Of a stretch of 64,000 nt of DNA, positions 43,814 through 52,568 are shown piece by piece (the stretch's first letter is position 1; every line of letters begins with the position of its first letter). This stretch comes from Pseudomonas sp. TCU-HL1 (GTDB lineage: Bacteria > Pseudomonadota > Gammaproteobacteria > Pseudomonadales > Pseudomonadaceae), in the NCBI RefSeq assembly GCF_001708505.1, contig NZ_CP015992.1, positions 4,960,001 to 5,024,000 on the forward strand. Reading direction: 5' to 3'. The notes beneath the pieces are model-generated. The model had not been told where the DNA came from. It did no database searches and worked only from the letters and a program-made list of their open reading frames with translations. The position numbers were made by a program, and so were the translations under genes.

Positions 43814-44324
43814 ATTATTCCCCAGTTACCTGTGGCCGGATTCGTGGCGACCCTTGGCCGATGGCGGCGACTCTAGTGGCAAGGCCAGACACTAGCAAGC
43901 GCTTGGAAACGCACTTTTCCGTCGCCAGAAAGCCGACGGCGCGGCCTTGGGGAGTTTGGCAGAAAGTTGCCGGTTTGCAGGGAGGGAATGACGCGAGCAG
44001 GCGCTGTGCGATTTCACTCGCGAAGCAGGGCTGTCCCAGCAAACTTCCAGCACCGGGCGCCAATCCATTCATCAAAGGGCCGCGCAGCGGCGCAACCAAT
44101 ACGTTCTGATGCCGCCCGCCCCGGGCAACGAAATCTTAACGAACGTCTGACGGTGCTTTTACATCTACCTGCTTAGGCTCGCACTCATTCGCAATAGCCA
44201 ACGGAGTCCGTCATGCACCGTCATCGGGCTAATCGATGTCTCGCGTACGTTCACGATCAAGCCACGCTGCGGCCAATAGGCCGTCACCGGCAATTTCCAT
44301 CCAAGAGGCTGCAGGGGCAGACGC
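43814..44324. promoter_or_regulatory. Long divergent intergenic region upstream of wspA and the COG4705 gene
   Basis: 511 bp without a supportable gene. The wspA-proximal part has the inverted repeat CTAGTG (43873-43878) / CACTAG (43890-43895). The other side (about 44130-44200) is AT-richer, with ATCTTAACGAACGTCTGACG and a TTTTACATCTACC tract, and looks like the rightward promoter. No factor can be assigned with confidence. Confidence 0.45.
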
Positions 44325-45110
44325 ATGCTCGATTCCAACATGGCAAAGACAGACGCACTCCAGAACAAGGTCCCACTCGTGACTCTGGTTTTCTGGATCA
44401 TCAAGATCCTGTCGACCACCGTGGGCGAAACCGGCGCCGACTTCCTGATCTTCAAGCTGCACTTTGGCTTGCCGCTGACCTCGTTGATCATGGGCGCGAT
44501 ACTGGTTGTAGTGATGCTGCTGCAACTGCGTTCCGAACGTTATATCCCCCGGATCTACTGGTTGGCGGTGGTGCAGATGAGCATTTTCGGCACCCTGATT
44601 ACCGATAGCCTGGTCGACACCTATGGGGTTGCCTTGACGACCACCACGACCGTCTTCGCCGTGCTGCTGGTGCTGACCTTCAAGGTATGGCATTCCCGCG
44701 AAGGGACCTTGTCGATCCGCAGCATCTTCCGTGGAAGTCGCGAGTACTTCTACTGGTCGGCAATTCTCATGACCTTTGCCCTCGGCACCGCCGCTGGCGA
44801 CCTGTTGTCGGAGGAGCTGCGCCTGGGCTACGCCGTCTCGGCATTGATCTTTGCCCTCTGCATCGGCCTGGTGGCCGCCGCACACTTCGTGTTCCGCCTG
44901 AATGGGGTCGCGACGTTCTGGATCGCCTACGTCCTGACGCGGCCGTTCGGTGCTTCCGTTGGTGACTGGCTTTCGCACTCCGTGCGCAAGGGGGGACTAG
45001 GCCTCGGCACGGTGGGCACCAGCGAAGTCTTTGCCGTGATCATCGTGGCGCTGGTGGGCTATCTGGGCTGGAAGGAACGTCGTCCGGGCGGGACAGGCCT
45101 GGCGACCTGA
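44325..45110 (+). CDS. COG4705-type polytopic membrane protein
   Basis: 261-aa integral membrane protein with about seven or eight helices. It contains internally repeated segments of the form FWIIKILSTTVGETGADFL, FYWSAILMTFALGTAAGDLL and FWIAYVLTRPFGASVGDWL, each placing a conserved Gly/Thr-rich motif with an Asp in a helix. This is the hallmark of COG4705 proteins, which have no firmly established function; a transporter is likely. ATG 44325 has GGGG upstream; ATG 44340 is an alternative. The glycosyltransferase follows 86 bp downstream in the same direction. Confidence 0.75.
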   Translation: MLDSNMAKTDALQNKVPLVTLVFWIIKILSTTVGETGADFLIFKLHFGLPLTSLIMGAILVVVMLLQLRSERYIPRIYWLAVVQMSIFGTLITDSLVDTYGVALTTTTTVFAVLLVLTFKVWHSREGTLSIRSIFRGSREYFYWSAILMTFALGTAAGDLLSEELRLGYAVSALIFALCIGLVAAAHFVFRLNGVATFWIAYVLTRPFGASVGDWLSHSVRKGGLGLGTVGTSEVFAVIIVALVGYLGWKERRPGGTGLAT

Positions 45111-45196
45111 ACGCAGGCGGCATGCGCTCAGGGAGCGGACGCCTCATAAAGGCAATGAACCTCAATCATCCGGCAATCGCGTAAAGGGAGCTTTCC

Positions 45197-46633
45197 ATGC
45201 CAATCAAGACAGAACTGGAACGCGGGCTCTGGGGCCTGGCGCTGCTCGCCTTGTTGCTGCTTTTGTGTCTGTGGGGAAATGGAGACATTCCTTTCCTGAG
45301 CGTCAATGAAGCCCGGCGGGCGGTGACCGTTCGTGAGATGTATGAGGCCGGCAACTGGTTGACCCCCCATATGAATGGGGATCTTTACCTGGCCAAGCCT
45401 CCTCTCTTCTATTGGCTGGCGCTGCTCCCGGTACATCTTTCAGCGGGCGTTTCCGAGTGGGCCATGCGCCTGCCCTCGGCGCTTTTCGCACTCGCCGTGA
45501 TTGCCGGCGTTTATGTCGCCGGCACCAGGCTCGGTGGCAGAAGCGTCGGCATCTTCGCAAGCCTGTTCCTGGGAGCAAACGCGGGATTCAGCCTCTTTGC
45601 CAGGCGGGCTGAAATAGAAATGACCCTGACCGCCTTTTGCTTCCTGTCATTGCTCGCCGCATGGTTCTACCTGTTTCACGACGGCCGCCGCCGCTGGGCC
45701 ATTCTCAGCTACGCCCTGCTTGGCTGCAGCCTGTTGACCAAAGGCCCGGTCAGCCTGCTTCTGGTAACCGTGCCGATTCTCGCGTTTGCCTTGATCCAAC
45801 CCCATGCACGCACAAAGGCGCTCCTCTGCGACGGCCTGGGCTGGCTGATCGCGCTTTCGATCGGTGCATCCTGGTATGTCGCCGTGACCCTGCAGGAAGG
45901 CGTGGGTATCTGGGAGTCGATTTTCCAGCAGGACATCGTCAGCAAGGTCAGTGGCAACAATGGCGAAGTCTGGTACGCCTACCTCGGTTATCTGGCGGGT
46001 GACTTCTTCCCCTTCTGGCTGCTCCTTCTCGTACGCCCTCGACAGCTCTGGCGAAGCACCGGAGCCAATAGTCAGCTGAAACTGATGAGCTGCGTCGTCC
46101 TCGTTCCGCTGATCATCTTTTCCCTGTTCAGCGACAAGCACGCCAAATACCTCTTGCCGATCTACCCGGCCGTTGCGCTGCTGCTGGCCTTCCACTGGGT
46201 GGAATTGCTCGGTGCCTGGCAGGGCTGGAAACGCCGCGCCATGGTCTGGCTGCCCCCCTTCATGCTGTTTTGCTTCGTTGCTTTCTTCATGTTTCTGGAG
46301 CCCAGGGTCTTCGCCTATCGGGTCCAGGCCCTGCCCGAGATCAGCCACGCGACCAGCGCCAATCCGAAGCCCCCCCTGTACAGCCTCGGCGAGCCGGATA
46401 TGCGCCTGGTGTACTACGCGGGCCGCACGGTCAAGGCGCTGACGGCGGATGCCATCCGGTCGGATGCAGGGAAAGATGGCCAGCTCTTTGTCGACGGCCC
46501 CATACCGCCATCCCTGCTGCCTCTGGAGAAATGCGTCACCCAGCACTTCGAGCCCTTCCTGAAGCACCGCAAGGAAGCCTGGCTGATTGGACTGGGGGAA
46601 ACGTGCCACAACGAGCTACCCCGCATCCATTGA
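45197..46633 (+). CDS. GT39-family (ArnT-like) membrane glycosyltransferase
   Basis: 478-aa polytopic protein. The N-terminal catalytic loop after TM1 reads SVNEARRAVTVREMYEAGNWLTPHMNG followed by YLAKPPLFYWL, the pattern of ArnT/PMT-family enzymes that take sugars from polyprenyl phosphate; the acidic residue typical there is Glu (NEAR). About ten further helices follow, with LLTKGPVSLLL and FSDKHAKYLLPIYP typical of the ArnT branch. It may add a sugar to lipid A or another envelope acceptor. AAGGGAG precedes ATG 45197. It is shorter than canonical ArnT (about 550 aa). Confidence 0.82.
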   Translation: MPIKTELERGLWGLALLALLLLLCLWGNGDIPFLSVNEARRAVTVREMYEAGNWLTPHMNGDLYLAKPPLFYWLALLPVHLSAGVSEWAMRLPSALFALAVIAGVYVAGTRLGGRSVGIFASLFLGANAGFSLFARRAEIEMTLTAFCFLSLLAAWFYLFHDGRRRWAILSYALLGCSLLTKGPVSLLLVTVPILAFALIQPHARTKALLCDGLGWLIALSIGASWYVAVTLQEGVGIWESIFQQDIVSKVSGNNGEVWYAYLGYLAGDFFPFWLLLLVRPRQLWRSTGANSQLKLMSCVVLVPLIIFSLFSDKHAKYLLPIYPAVALLLAFHWVELLGAWQGWKRRAMVWLPPFMLFCFVAFFMFLEPRVFAYRVQALPEISHATSANPKPPLYSLGEPDMRLVYYAGRTVKALTADAIRSDAGKDGQLFVDGPIPPSLLPLEKCVTQHFEPFLKHRKEAWLIGLGETCHNELPRIH

Positions 46634-46730
46634 CGGCCCTAGCGCCCTCGCCGCCAGCGCATCGGACGATGCTTCCCGGGGCTGATCGGCACACCCAGCA
46701 CGATGGATCGGCGTGGGGGGTCAAAAGCAA

Positions 46731-46757
46731 GTCCACGCTCTACGAACGTGGACGTTT
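46731..46757 (+). terminator. Possible terminator after the glycosyltransferase gene
   Basis: GTCCACG / CGTGGAC stem (46731-46753) with a 9-nt loop, followed by GTTTACT. It lies in the 340-bp gap before the phosphatase gene; otherwise that gap holds no gene that I can support and is visibly AT-richer towards its right end. Confidence 0.4.
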
Positions 46758-46972
46758 ACTCGCGATGGGCGGCAGGGATTCAGGCGCAAGCGGCCCCGGC
46801 TTAACACGTTTGCAATGCAACCATGACGCTTTTTTCATGTTCTCAGGCCCACTATCTGCTCAAACGCTCCCTGCCAGCGCAGGGATGCTGCAGCAGACTC
46901 GGATCGGCGCTGTATCGATTGTTTCTACAGCACCACTACCTGATGCCTTGCCTCAATTGAAAAAGCCGCGAC

Positions 46973-47695
46973 GTGGTCAAATTGAGCCTCACATCCTTGC
47001 CTGAAAAGCGCGTAAACATCCTTCGATCAATCAGTCAGAAAAGGTATGAGCTACTCCTGTTCGCAGCTTCGATCTACGCCACCGCACTCGCCGCACAGGA
47101 AATCCTCCATGAGCGAAGCATTCCCGACTTGGCGCGTGCCGGCAGCGAAAGCAGTGAAATCCTGCTCAAGCACTGGAAGCAGGGCAACGTCGTGGTGCTC
47201 GTACGCCACGTCGAACGCTGCGATCACTCCGATGCCCCCTGCCTGAACGACGCAAACGGCATAACGGAAAGGGCTGTCGAAGTCGCCCAGCGACTTGGCA
47301 GTGATTTCAAGTCGATGGGGCTGGAGGAGACAGACATCTACTCCAGCTCATTGACGAGGGCGGTGCAGACATCGGCTTACATGTTCAACGCGGACGTCCC
47401 CAGACTGGACTGGCTATTCGACTGCAAGGAAGGTTTTCGCAACCAGATCGCGCAGCAGAAAAGAGCGCATAGGAACCTGATTCTCGTTACCCATAGCGAG
47501 TGCATGAATCGATTGGAAGAGAGTCTTGAACTCCCCTCCTATCGAACACCAAAGTACGGCGCATCGTTGTTCCTGAAACTTGCCGACCCGCAGATGGAAC
47601 CCGAGATGGTCGGCATCTTGAATGCCTCGGACTGGAGCGACCTATTGTCCGAACTCGATGGGCGCCGCTTTCCCACCCACAGTTTCCGGCAATAG
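46973..47695 (+). CDS. Histidine-phosphatase-family protein, Ais/PmrG-like
   Basis: 240-aa protein with an N-terminal membrane anchor or signal (YELLLFAASIYATALAAQ) and a histidine phosphatase domain: catalytic VVVLVRHVERCDHSDAPC, ITERAVEVAQRLGSDF, DIYSSSLTRAVQTS and the second His in LVTHSE. The RHxERCD...C pattern matches E. coli/Salmonella Ais (PmrG), an LPS core heptose(II)-phosphate phosphatase. The start is GTG 46973 (weak; no clear Shine-Dalgarno sequence). Codon use looks less GC-biased than its neighbours, suggesting later acquisition. It is linked in place with the ArnT-like gene. Confidence 0.75.
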   Translation: MVKLSLTSLPEKRVNILRSISQKRYELLLFAASIYATALAAQEILHERSIPDLARAGSESSEILLKHWKQGNVVVLVRHVERCDHSDAPCLNDANGITERAVEVAQRLGSDFKSMGLEETDIYSSSLTRAVQTSAYMFNADVPRLDWLFDCKEGFRNQIAQQKRAHRNLILVTHSECMNRLEESLELPSYRTPKYGASLFLKLADPQMEPEMVGILNASDWSDLLSELDGRRFPTHSFRQ

Positions 47696-47763
47696 CGAGC
47701 GGGTGACACGAATCCCCGCCCCTGCCCTTCCCGACCTGTTCCCCGCCAGGCTCCATTCCGTTC

Positions 47764-48468
47764 CTACGACAACGCCAGCTCCTGCCGAACCTGCCGCTCC
47801 AGCTCCGCCTTGAGCCCCGGGTCGAGCCGTAACTGGCGCGCCAGCTCTTCCAGGTAGGCGCGTTCCATGAAGTGCTCCTCGTCCACCATCAGCACACTGA
47901 CCAGGTACATCTCGGCGGCCATTTCCGGGGTCGCGGCGGCGCGGGCCACCTCCTCCGGGTCGAGCGGCTTGTTCAGTTCGGCGTCCAGCCAGCGGCGCAC
48001 GTCAGCGTCCTGGGTCAGTTTGGCCAACTCCTCCTCTATCAGCTGACGCTCACGGGCATCCACATGGCCATCGGCCTTGGCCGCCGCCACCAGCGCCTTG
48101 AGGATGGCCTGGCTGTGCAGCTCGGCCTGGGGCGCAGGCAGGCGATCGAGGGTTTGTGGTTCGCTTTGCGGCGCACCGGCCTGCTGGGCCTGCCAGTTGC
48201 CATAGGCCTTGTAGGCCAGAACGCCCAGTGCGGCCAGGCCGCCATAGGTCAGCGCCTTGCCGCCCAGCTTGCGGGCGCTCTTGTTGCCCAGCAAAAGGCC
48301 GAGTGCGCCCGCCGCAAGCGCCCCGCCACCGGCGCCCTTGAGCAGGCTGCCGAGGTCGCCGGAGCCGGACTTCCCGCCCGAAAAACCGCCGGATTTGCCG
48401 GCGGTTTTCTGTTGCAGGAGGTCTTGGCCGGATTTGAGCAGTTGGTCGAGCAGTCCGCGGGTGTTCAT
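47764..48468 (-). CDS. DUF533 (YebE-like, TerB-fold) protein
   Basis: 234-aa protein. After a Gly/Ser/Lys-rich N-terminal part comes a hydrophobic glycine-zipper-like stretch (GGGALAAGALGLLLGNKSARKLGGKALTYGGLAALGVLAYKAY). The TerB-like helical DUF533 domain follows (SQAILKALVAAAKADGHVDARERQLI, AAEMYLVSVLMVDEEHFMERAYLEEL). It is probably membrane-associated; function unknown. GGAGG precedes ATG 48468. It is convergent with the phosphatase gene (68 bp). Confidence 0.87.
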   Translation of the reverse strand: MNTRGLLDQLLKSGQDLLQQKTAGKSGGFSGGKSGSGDLGSLLKGAGGGALAAGALGLLLGNKSARKLGGKALTYGGLAALGVLAYKAYGNWQAQQAGAPQSEPQTLDRLPAPQAELHSQAILKALVAAAKADGHVDARERQLIEEELAKLTQDADVRRWLDAELNKPLDPEEVARAAATPEMAAEMYLVSVLMVDEEHFMERAYLEELARQLRLDPGLKAELERQVRQELALS

Positions 48469-48672
48469 GGAAACCTCCAGGTCAGTCCGAATTCACAGAT
48501 CGACCGACTCTAGCCGGAGGGACTCCTAACAGCAGTTCACAGAGTGCTTCGAGATATTGCTGCGGGTCCGCAGGGTGGCGAATTTCCACGCAACCATCTA
48601 AAAAAGCGAAACGTTCGTTCAAATTTCGATAAACCCTAATCTCCGGCAGCCATCCAGACGCGAATCACGCCC

Positions 48673-49584
48673 ATGATGACCCTCCGCCAGATCCGCCATT
48701 TCATCGCCGTCGCCGAGACCGGTTCCATCTCCGCCGCCGCCCAGGCGGTGTTCATTTCCCAATCCACCCTGACCCTGGCCATCCAGCAGCTGGAGGAGGA
48801 AATCGGCGTCAACCTGTTCAACCGCCACGCCAAGGGCATGTCGCTGACCCACCAGGGCCACCAGTTCCTGCGCCAGGCGCACCTGATCCTGGCCACGGTG
48901 GAGAACGCCAAGCGCAGCCTGCAACAGAGCACCGACCAGGTGGCCGGCAGCCTCACCATCGGCGTGACCAGCCTGGTGGCCGGTTACTACCTGGCCGACC
49001 TCATCACCCGTTTCCAGCGCGCCTACCCCAACGTGAAAACCCGTGTGGTCGAGGACGAGCGCCCCTACATCGAGCACCTGCTGGTCAGCGGCGAGATCGA
49101 CGTGGGCGTGCTAATCCTCTCCAACCTGGAAGACCGCCATGCCCTGCAGACCGAAGTGCTCACCCACTCGCCCCACCGCCTCTGGCTGCCGGCCCAGCAC
49201 CCCTTGCTGGAGCGCGACAGCATCGCCCTGGCGGACGTGGCCGGCGAGCCGCTGATCCAGCTCAACGCCGACGAGATGGGCCTGCACACCCAGCGCATCT
49301 GGTCCCGCGCCGGACTGACGCCCCAGGTCACCCTGCGTACCGCCTCGGTGGAAGCGGTCCGAAGCCTCGTAGCGGCAGGCCTCGGACTGTCGATCCAGCC
49401 CGACATGACCTACCGCCCCTGGTCGCTGGAGGGCGACATCATCGAAGCCCGCCCGCTGGTGGACCTGGGCGCCCCACTGGACGTGGGCCTGGCCTGGCGC
49501 CGTGGCACAGCGCGCCCGGCACTGGTGGACCCGTTCCTCACCGTGGCGCGCGAACAGCCGAACAGCCGCAAGCTTTCGATTTAA
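48673..49584 (+). CDS. LysR-family transcriptional regulator
   Basis: 303-aa LTTR with an N-terminal winged helix-turn-helix (MTLRQIRHFIAVAETGSISAAAQAVFISQSTLTLAIQQLEEE) and a periplasmic-binding-protein-like effector domain (GSLTIGVTSLVAGYYLADL). It sits 105 bp upstream of the polyamine-type aldehyde dehydrogenase/ABC cluster in the same direction and is its likely regulator, though LTTRs are more often divergent from their targets. A second ATG at 48676 is an equally possible start. Confidence 0.88.
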   Translation: MMTLRQIRHFIAVAETGSISAAAQAVFISQSTLTLAIQQLEEEIGVNLFNRHAKGMSLTHQGHQFLRQAHLILATVENAKRSLQQSTDQVAGSLTIGVTSLVAGYYLADLITRFQRAYPNVKTRVVEDERPYIEHLLVSGEIDVGVLILSNLEDRHALQTEVLTHSPHRLWLPAQHPLLERDSIALADVAGEPLIQLNADEMGLHTQRIWSRAGLTPQVTLRTASVEAVRSLVAAGLGLSIQPDMTYRPWSLEGDIIEARPLVDLGAPLDVGLAWRRGTARPALVDPFLTVAREQPNSRKLSI

Positions 49585-49689
49585 TCGAACGCCGCTTTCA
49601 ATATTTAGAATTTGTCGACCTCAAGCCCGGCCTCTAGTCTCTCGACCTCATAAGCAGAGCCATGCCGGGCCCACCCAGGGAGCACCGGG

Positions 49690-51195
49690 ATGACTGAAGA
49701 ACAAAAAACCGAGAAGAAACGAGCCAGCAAGATGACCGGCGCCGCCAGCACCCCGACCCTGCACACCGAACTGCTGCTCGACGGCCAGCTCCTCATCGGC
49801 GAAGGGTTAGCCGAACCGATCATCAACCCCGCCAGCGGGGAGGTCCTGGTGGCCATCGCCGAAGCTTCCATCGAGCAGGTGGAAGCTGCCGTCGCCGCCG
49901 CCCACCGCGCCTTTACCAGCTGGTCGCGTACCACCCCCGCGCAACGCGCCGCCGCGCTGCTGGCCATCGCCGACGCCATCGAAAAGCGTGCTGACCACCT
50001 CTCCCGCCTCGAAGCCCTGAACTGCGGCAAGCCGCTGCACCTGGCGCGCCAGGACGACATCCCGGCCACCGCCGATGTCTTCCGCTTCTTCGCGGGCGCC
50101 GTGCGATGCCAGCAAGGCCAGCTCGCCGGCGAATACATTCCGGGCCACACCAGCCTGGTGCGCCGTGACCCGGTAGGCGTGGTGGCCTCCATCGCGCCCT
50201 GGAACTACCCGCTGATGATGGCGGCCTGGAAGATCGCCCCGGCCCTGGCCGCCGGCAACACGCTGATCTTCAAGCCCTCCGAACACACCCCGCTGTCCAT
50301 CCTGGCGCTGGTGCCGGCCCTGGCCGAAATCCTCCCACCGGGGGTGATCAACATTCTCTGCGGCGGCGGCGACAGCGTCGGCAGCCAACTGGTTGGCCAT
50401 CCACGGGTGCGCATGGTGTCGCTGACTGGCGATATCGTCACCGGCCAGAAAATCCTCCAGAGCGCCGCCCGCACCCTGAAGCGCACCCACCTGGAACTGG
50501 GCGGCAAGGCGCCGGTGATCGTCTGCAACGATGCCGATATCGATGCCGTGGTCCAGGGCGTGCGCACCCATGGCTACTACAACGCCGGCCAGGACTGCAC
50601 CGCCGCCTGCCGCATCTACGCCCAGGCCGGCATCCACGACCGCCTGGTGAGCGAACTGGGCGAAGCCGTGGCCGGCCTGCGCTTCGCCCGCAAGCGCGAC
50701 CAGGACAATGAAATCGGCCCGCTGATCAGCTCACGCCAGCGCGACCGCGTGGCCAGCTTCGTCGAGCGCGCCCTGGGCCAGCCTCACATCGAGCGGGTCA
50801 CCGGCGCCGCCGTGCACTCCGGCGCGGGCTTCTACTACCAGCCCACCCTGCTGGCCGGCTGCAAGCAGCAGGACGAGATCGTCCAGCGCGAAGTCTTCGG
50901 CCCGGTGGTCACCGTCACCCGCTTCGACGACTTGGCCCAGGCCGTGGACTGGGCCAACGACTCCGAATACGGCCTGGCCTCCTCCGTCTGGACCCAGAAC
51001 CTGGACAAGGCCATGCAGGTGGCCGCGCGCCTGCAGTACGGCTGCACCTGGATCAACACCCATTTCATGCTGGCCAGCGAGATGCCCCACGGCGGGCTCA
51101 AGCGCTCCGGCTACGGCAAGGACCTGTCCAGTGATTCGCTCCAGGACTACAGCGTGGTGCGACACATCATGGCCCGCCACGGGAATGATTTCTAA
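49690..51195 (+). CDS. Aldehyde dehydrogenase, aminobutyraldehyde/betaine-aldehyde type (first of two)
   Basis: 501-aa NAD(P)-dependent dehydrogenase. Conserved features are SIAPWNYPLMMAAWK, VSLTGDIVTGQKI (where most members have GS), catalytic Glu in LELGGKAPVI and catalytic Cys in NAGQDCTAACR. The sequence closely parallels the dehydrogenase at 55513 but has about 20 extra N-terminal residues. Context with a polyamine importer suggests oxidation of gamma-aminobutyraldehyde or a related amine-derived aldehyde. AGGGAGC precedes ATG 49690. In-frame ATG 49732 could be the true start. Confidence 0.87.
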   Translation: MTEEQKTEKKRASKMTGAASTPTLHTELLLDGQLLIGEGLAEPIINPASGEVLVAIAEASIEQVEAAVAAAHRAFTSWSRTTPAQRAAALLAIADAIEKRADHLSRLEALNCGKPLHLARQDDIPATADVFRFFAGAVRCQQGQLAGEYIPGHTSLVRRDPVGVVASIAPWNYPLMMAAWKIAPALAAGNTLIFKPSEHTPLSILALVPALAEILPPGVINILCGGGDSVGSQLVGHPRVRMVSLTGDIVTGQKILQSAARTLKRTHLELGGKAPVIVCNDADIDAVVQGVRTHGYYNAGQDCTAACRIYAQAGIHDRLVSELGEAVAGLRFARKRDQDNEIGPLISSRQRDRVASFVERALGQPHIERVTGAAVHSGAGFYYQPTLLAGCKQQDEIVQREVFGPVVTVTRFDDLAQAVDWANDSEYGLASSVWTQNLDKAMQVAARLQYGCTWINTHFMLASEMPHGGLKRSGYGKDLSSDSLQDYSVVRHIMARHGNDF

Positions 51196-51270
51196 GAGAG
51201 ATAAAAGGCCCTGAAGGCCGGCTGTACCTGCTTCAACTGCCCCGACCAATAACGAAAAAGAGGGAACAAC

Positions 51271-52422
51271 ATGTCCGTGCGCAAAACCGCCCTGCTCAGC
51301 GCAGTGGCCACCGCCGTTCTGGCCAGCACCAGCCTGCAGGCCGCCGAAGCCCTGAAACAAGTCGGCGCCGGCGAGGGCCAGCTCGACATCATCGCCTGGC
51401 CCGGATACATCGAACGCGGCGAGTCGGACAAGAACTACGACTGGGTCACCCAGTTCGAGCAGGACACCGGTTGCAAGGTCAATGTGAAGACCGCCGCCAC
51501 CTCCGACGAAATGGTCAGCCTGATGGCCAAGGGTGGCTACGACCTGGTCACCGCCTCTGGAGATGCGTCCCTGCGCTTGATCTACGGCAAGCGCGTGCAG
51601 CCGATCAACCCGGAACTGATCCCCAACCTGAAGAACCTCGACCCGCGCCTGAAGGACGCGCCCTGGTTCACCGTCCAGGGGCAGCAATACGGCACCCCCT
51701 ACCAGTGGGGCCCGAACCTGCTGATGTACAACACCAAGGCCTTTACCCAGGCGCCGGACAGCTGGAGCGCTGTGTTCGAGCCCCAGAACCTGGCCGACGG
51801 CAAGGCCAACAAGGGCCGCGTGCAGGCCTACGACGGCCCGATCTACATCGCCGACGCCGCCCTCTACCTGAAATCCGCCAAGCCGGAACTGGGCATCCAG
51901 GACCCGTACCAGCTGACCGAAGCGCAATACACCGCCGTACTCGACCTTCTGCGCCAGCAGCATGGGCTGGTACACCGCTACTGGCACGACGCGACGGTGC
52001 AGATGAGTGACTTCAAGAACGAAGGCGTGGCCGCCTCCAGCACCTGGGGCTACATGGCCAACACCCTGAAAGCCGAAGGCCAACCGGTTGCCACCGTGTT
52101 CCCGAAAGAAGGGGTCACCGGCTGGGCCGACACCACCATGCTGCACGTCGAGGCCAAGCACCCGAGCTGTGCCTACAAGTGGATGAACTGGTCGCTGGAG
52201 CCCAAGGTCCAGGGCGACGTTTCCGCTTGGTTCGGCGCCCTGCCCGCCGTTCCCGCCGGCTGCAAGGCCAGCGCCCTGCTCGGCGCCGAGGGTTGCGCCA
52301 CCAACGGCTATGACCAGTTTGACAAGATAGCCTTCTGGAAAACCCCGCAGGCTGAGGGCGGCAAGTACGTCCCCTATAGCCGCTGGACCCAGGACTACAT
52401 CGCGATCATGGGCGGAAGGTAA
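51271..52422 (+). CDS. Polyamine-type ABC transporter, periplasmic binding protein (YdcS-like)
   Basis: 383-aa binding protein with a Sec signal peptide (TALLSAVATAVLASTSLQA). Mature segments QLDIIAWPGYIERGESDKNYDWVTQFE, TAATSDEMVSLMAKGGYDLVTASGD and PYQWGPNLLMYNT are typical of PotD/PotF/YdcS proteins that bind putrescine or spermidine in the periplasm. Length matches YdcS (about 380 aa). GAGGGA precedes ATG 51271. It feeds the ATPase and permeases that follow. Confidence 0.88.
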   Translation: MSVRKTALLSAVATAVLASTSLQAAEALKQVGAGEGQLDIIAWPGYIERGESDKNYDWVTQFEQDTGCKVNVKTAATSDEMVSLMAKGGYDLVTASGDASLRLIYGKRVQPINPELIPNLKNLDPRLKDAPWFTVQGQQYGTPYQWGPNLLMYNTKAFTQAPDSWSAVFEPQNLADGKANKGRVQAYDGPIYIADAALYLKSAKPELGIQDPYQLTEAQYTAVLDLLRQQHGLVHRYWHDATVQMSDFKNEGVAASSTWGYMANTLKAEGQPVATVFPKEGVTGWADTTMLHVEAKHPSCAYKWMNWSLEPKVQGDVSAWFGALPAVPAGCKASALLGAEGCATNGYDQFDKIAFWKTPQAEGGKYVPYSRWTQDYIAIMGGR

Positions 52423-52451
52423 TCCCTCAACGCCAATCTCTCCCGTGAAGT

Positions 52452-52478
52452 CTCCCCTCTCCCTCCGGGAGAGGGAGC
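52452..52478. repeat. CTCTCC/GGAGAG palindromic repeat (copy 2)
   Basis: CCCTCTCCC-TCC-GGGAGAGGG within a slightly longer palindrome, 30 bp after the binding-protein stop and before the ATPase start. In the transcript it would form a hairpin that could set a higher level of binding protein than of membrane subunits (inference). Confidence 0.7.
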
Positions 52479-52568
52479 TTGGCCGTGCCACCCGATATTC
52501 CCAGCAGGGCTTCCGTTGCGAGGCTCCGCCCAAGTCATGCCTTTTTCGCGTCACCGGAGCCCCTCACC

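Noticed and set aside
43814..47800. Idea that this stretch is an integrated genomic island
   Set aside because: No integrase, tRNA target or flanking direct repeats are visible; only gene content and somewhat lower GC hint at acquisition, so I report it only as a possible gene group.
48350..48420. Strong GC-rich inverted repeat that could be taken as a terminator
   Set aside because: It lies inside the DUF533 coding sequence (Gly/Ser/Lys-rich segment) and is explained by codon content.
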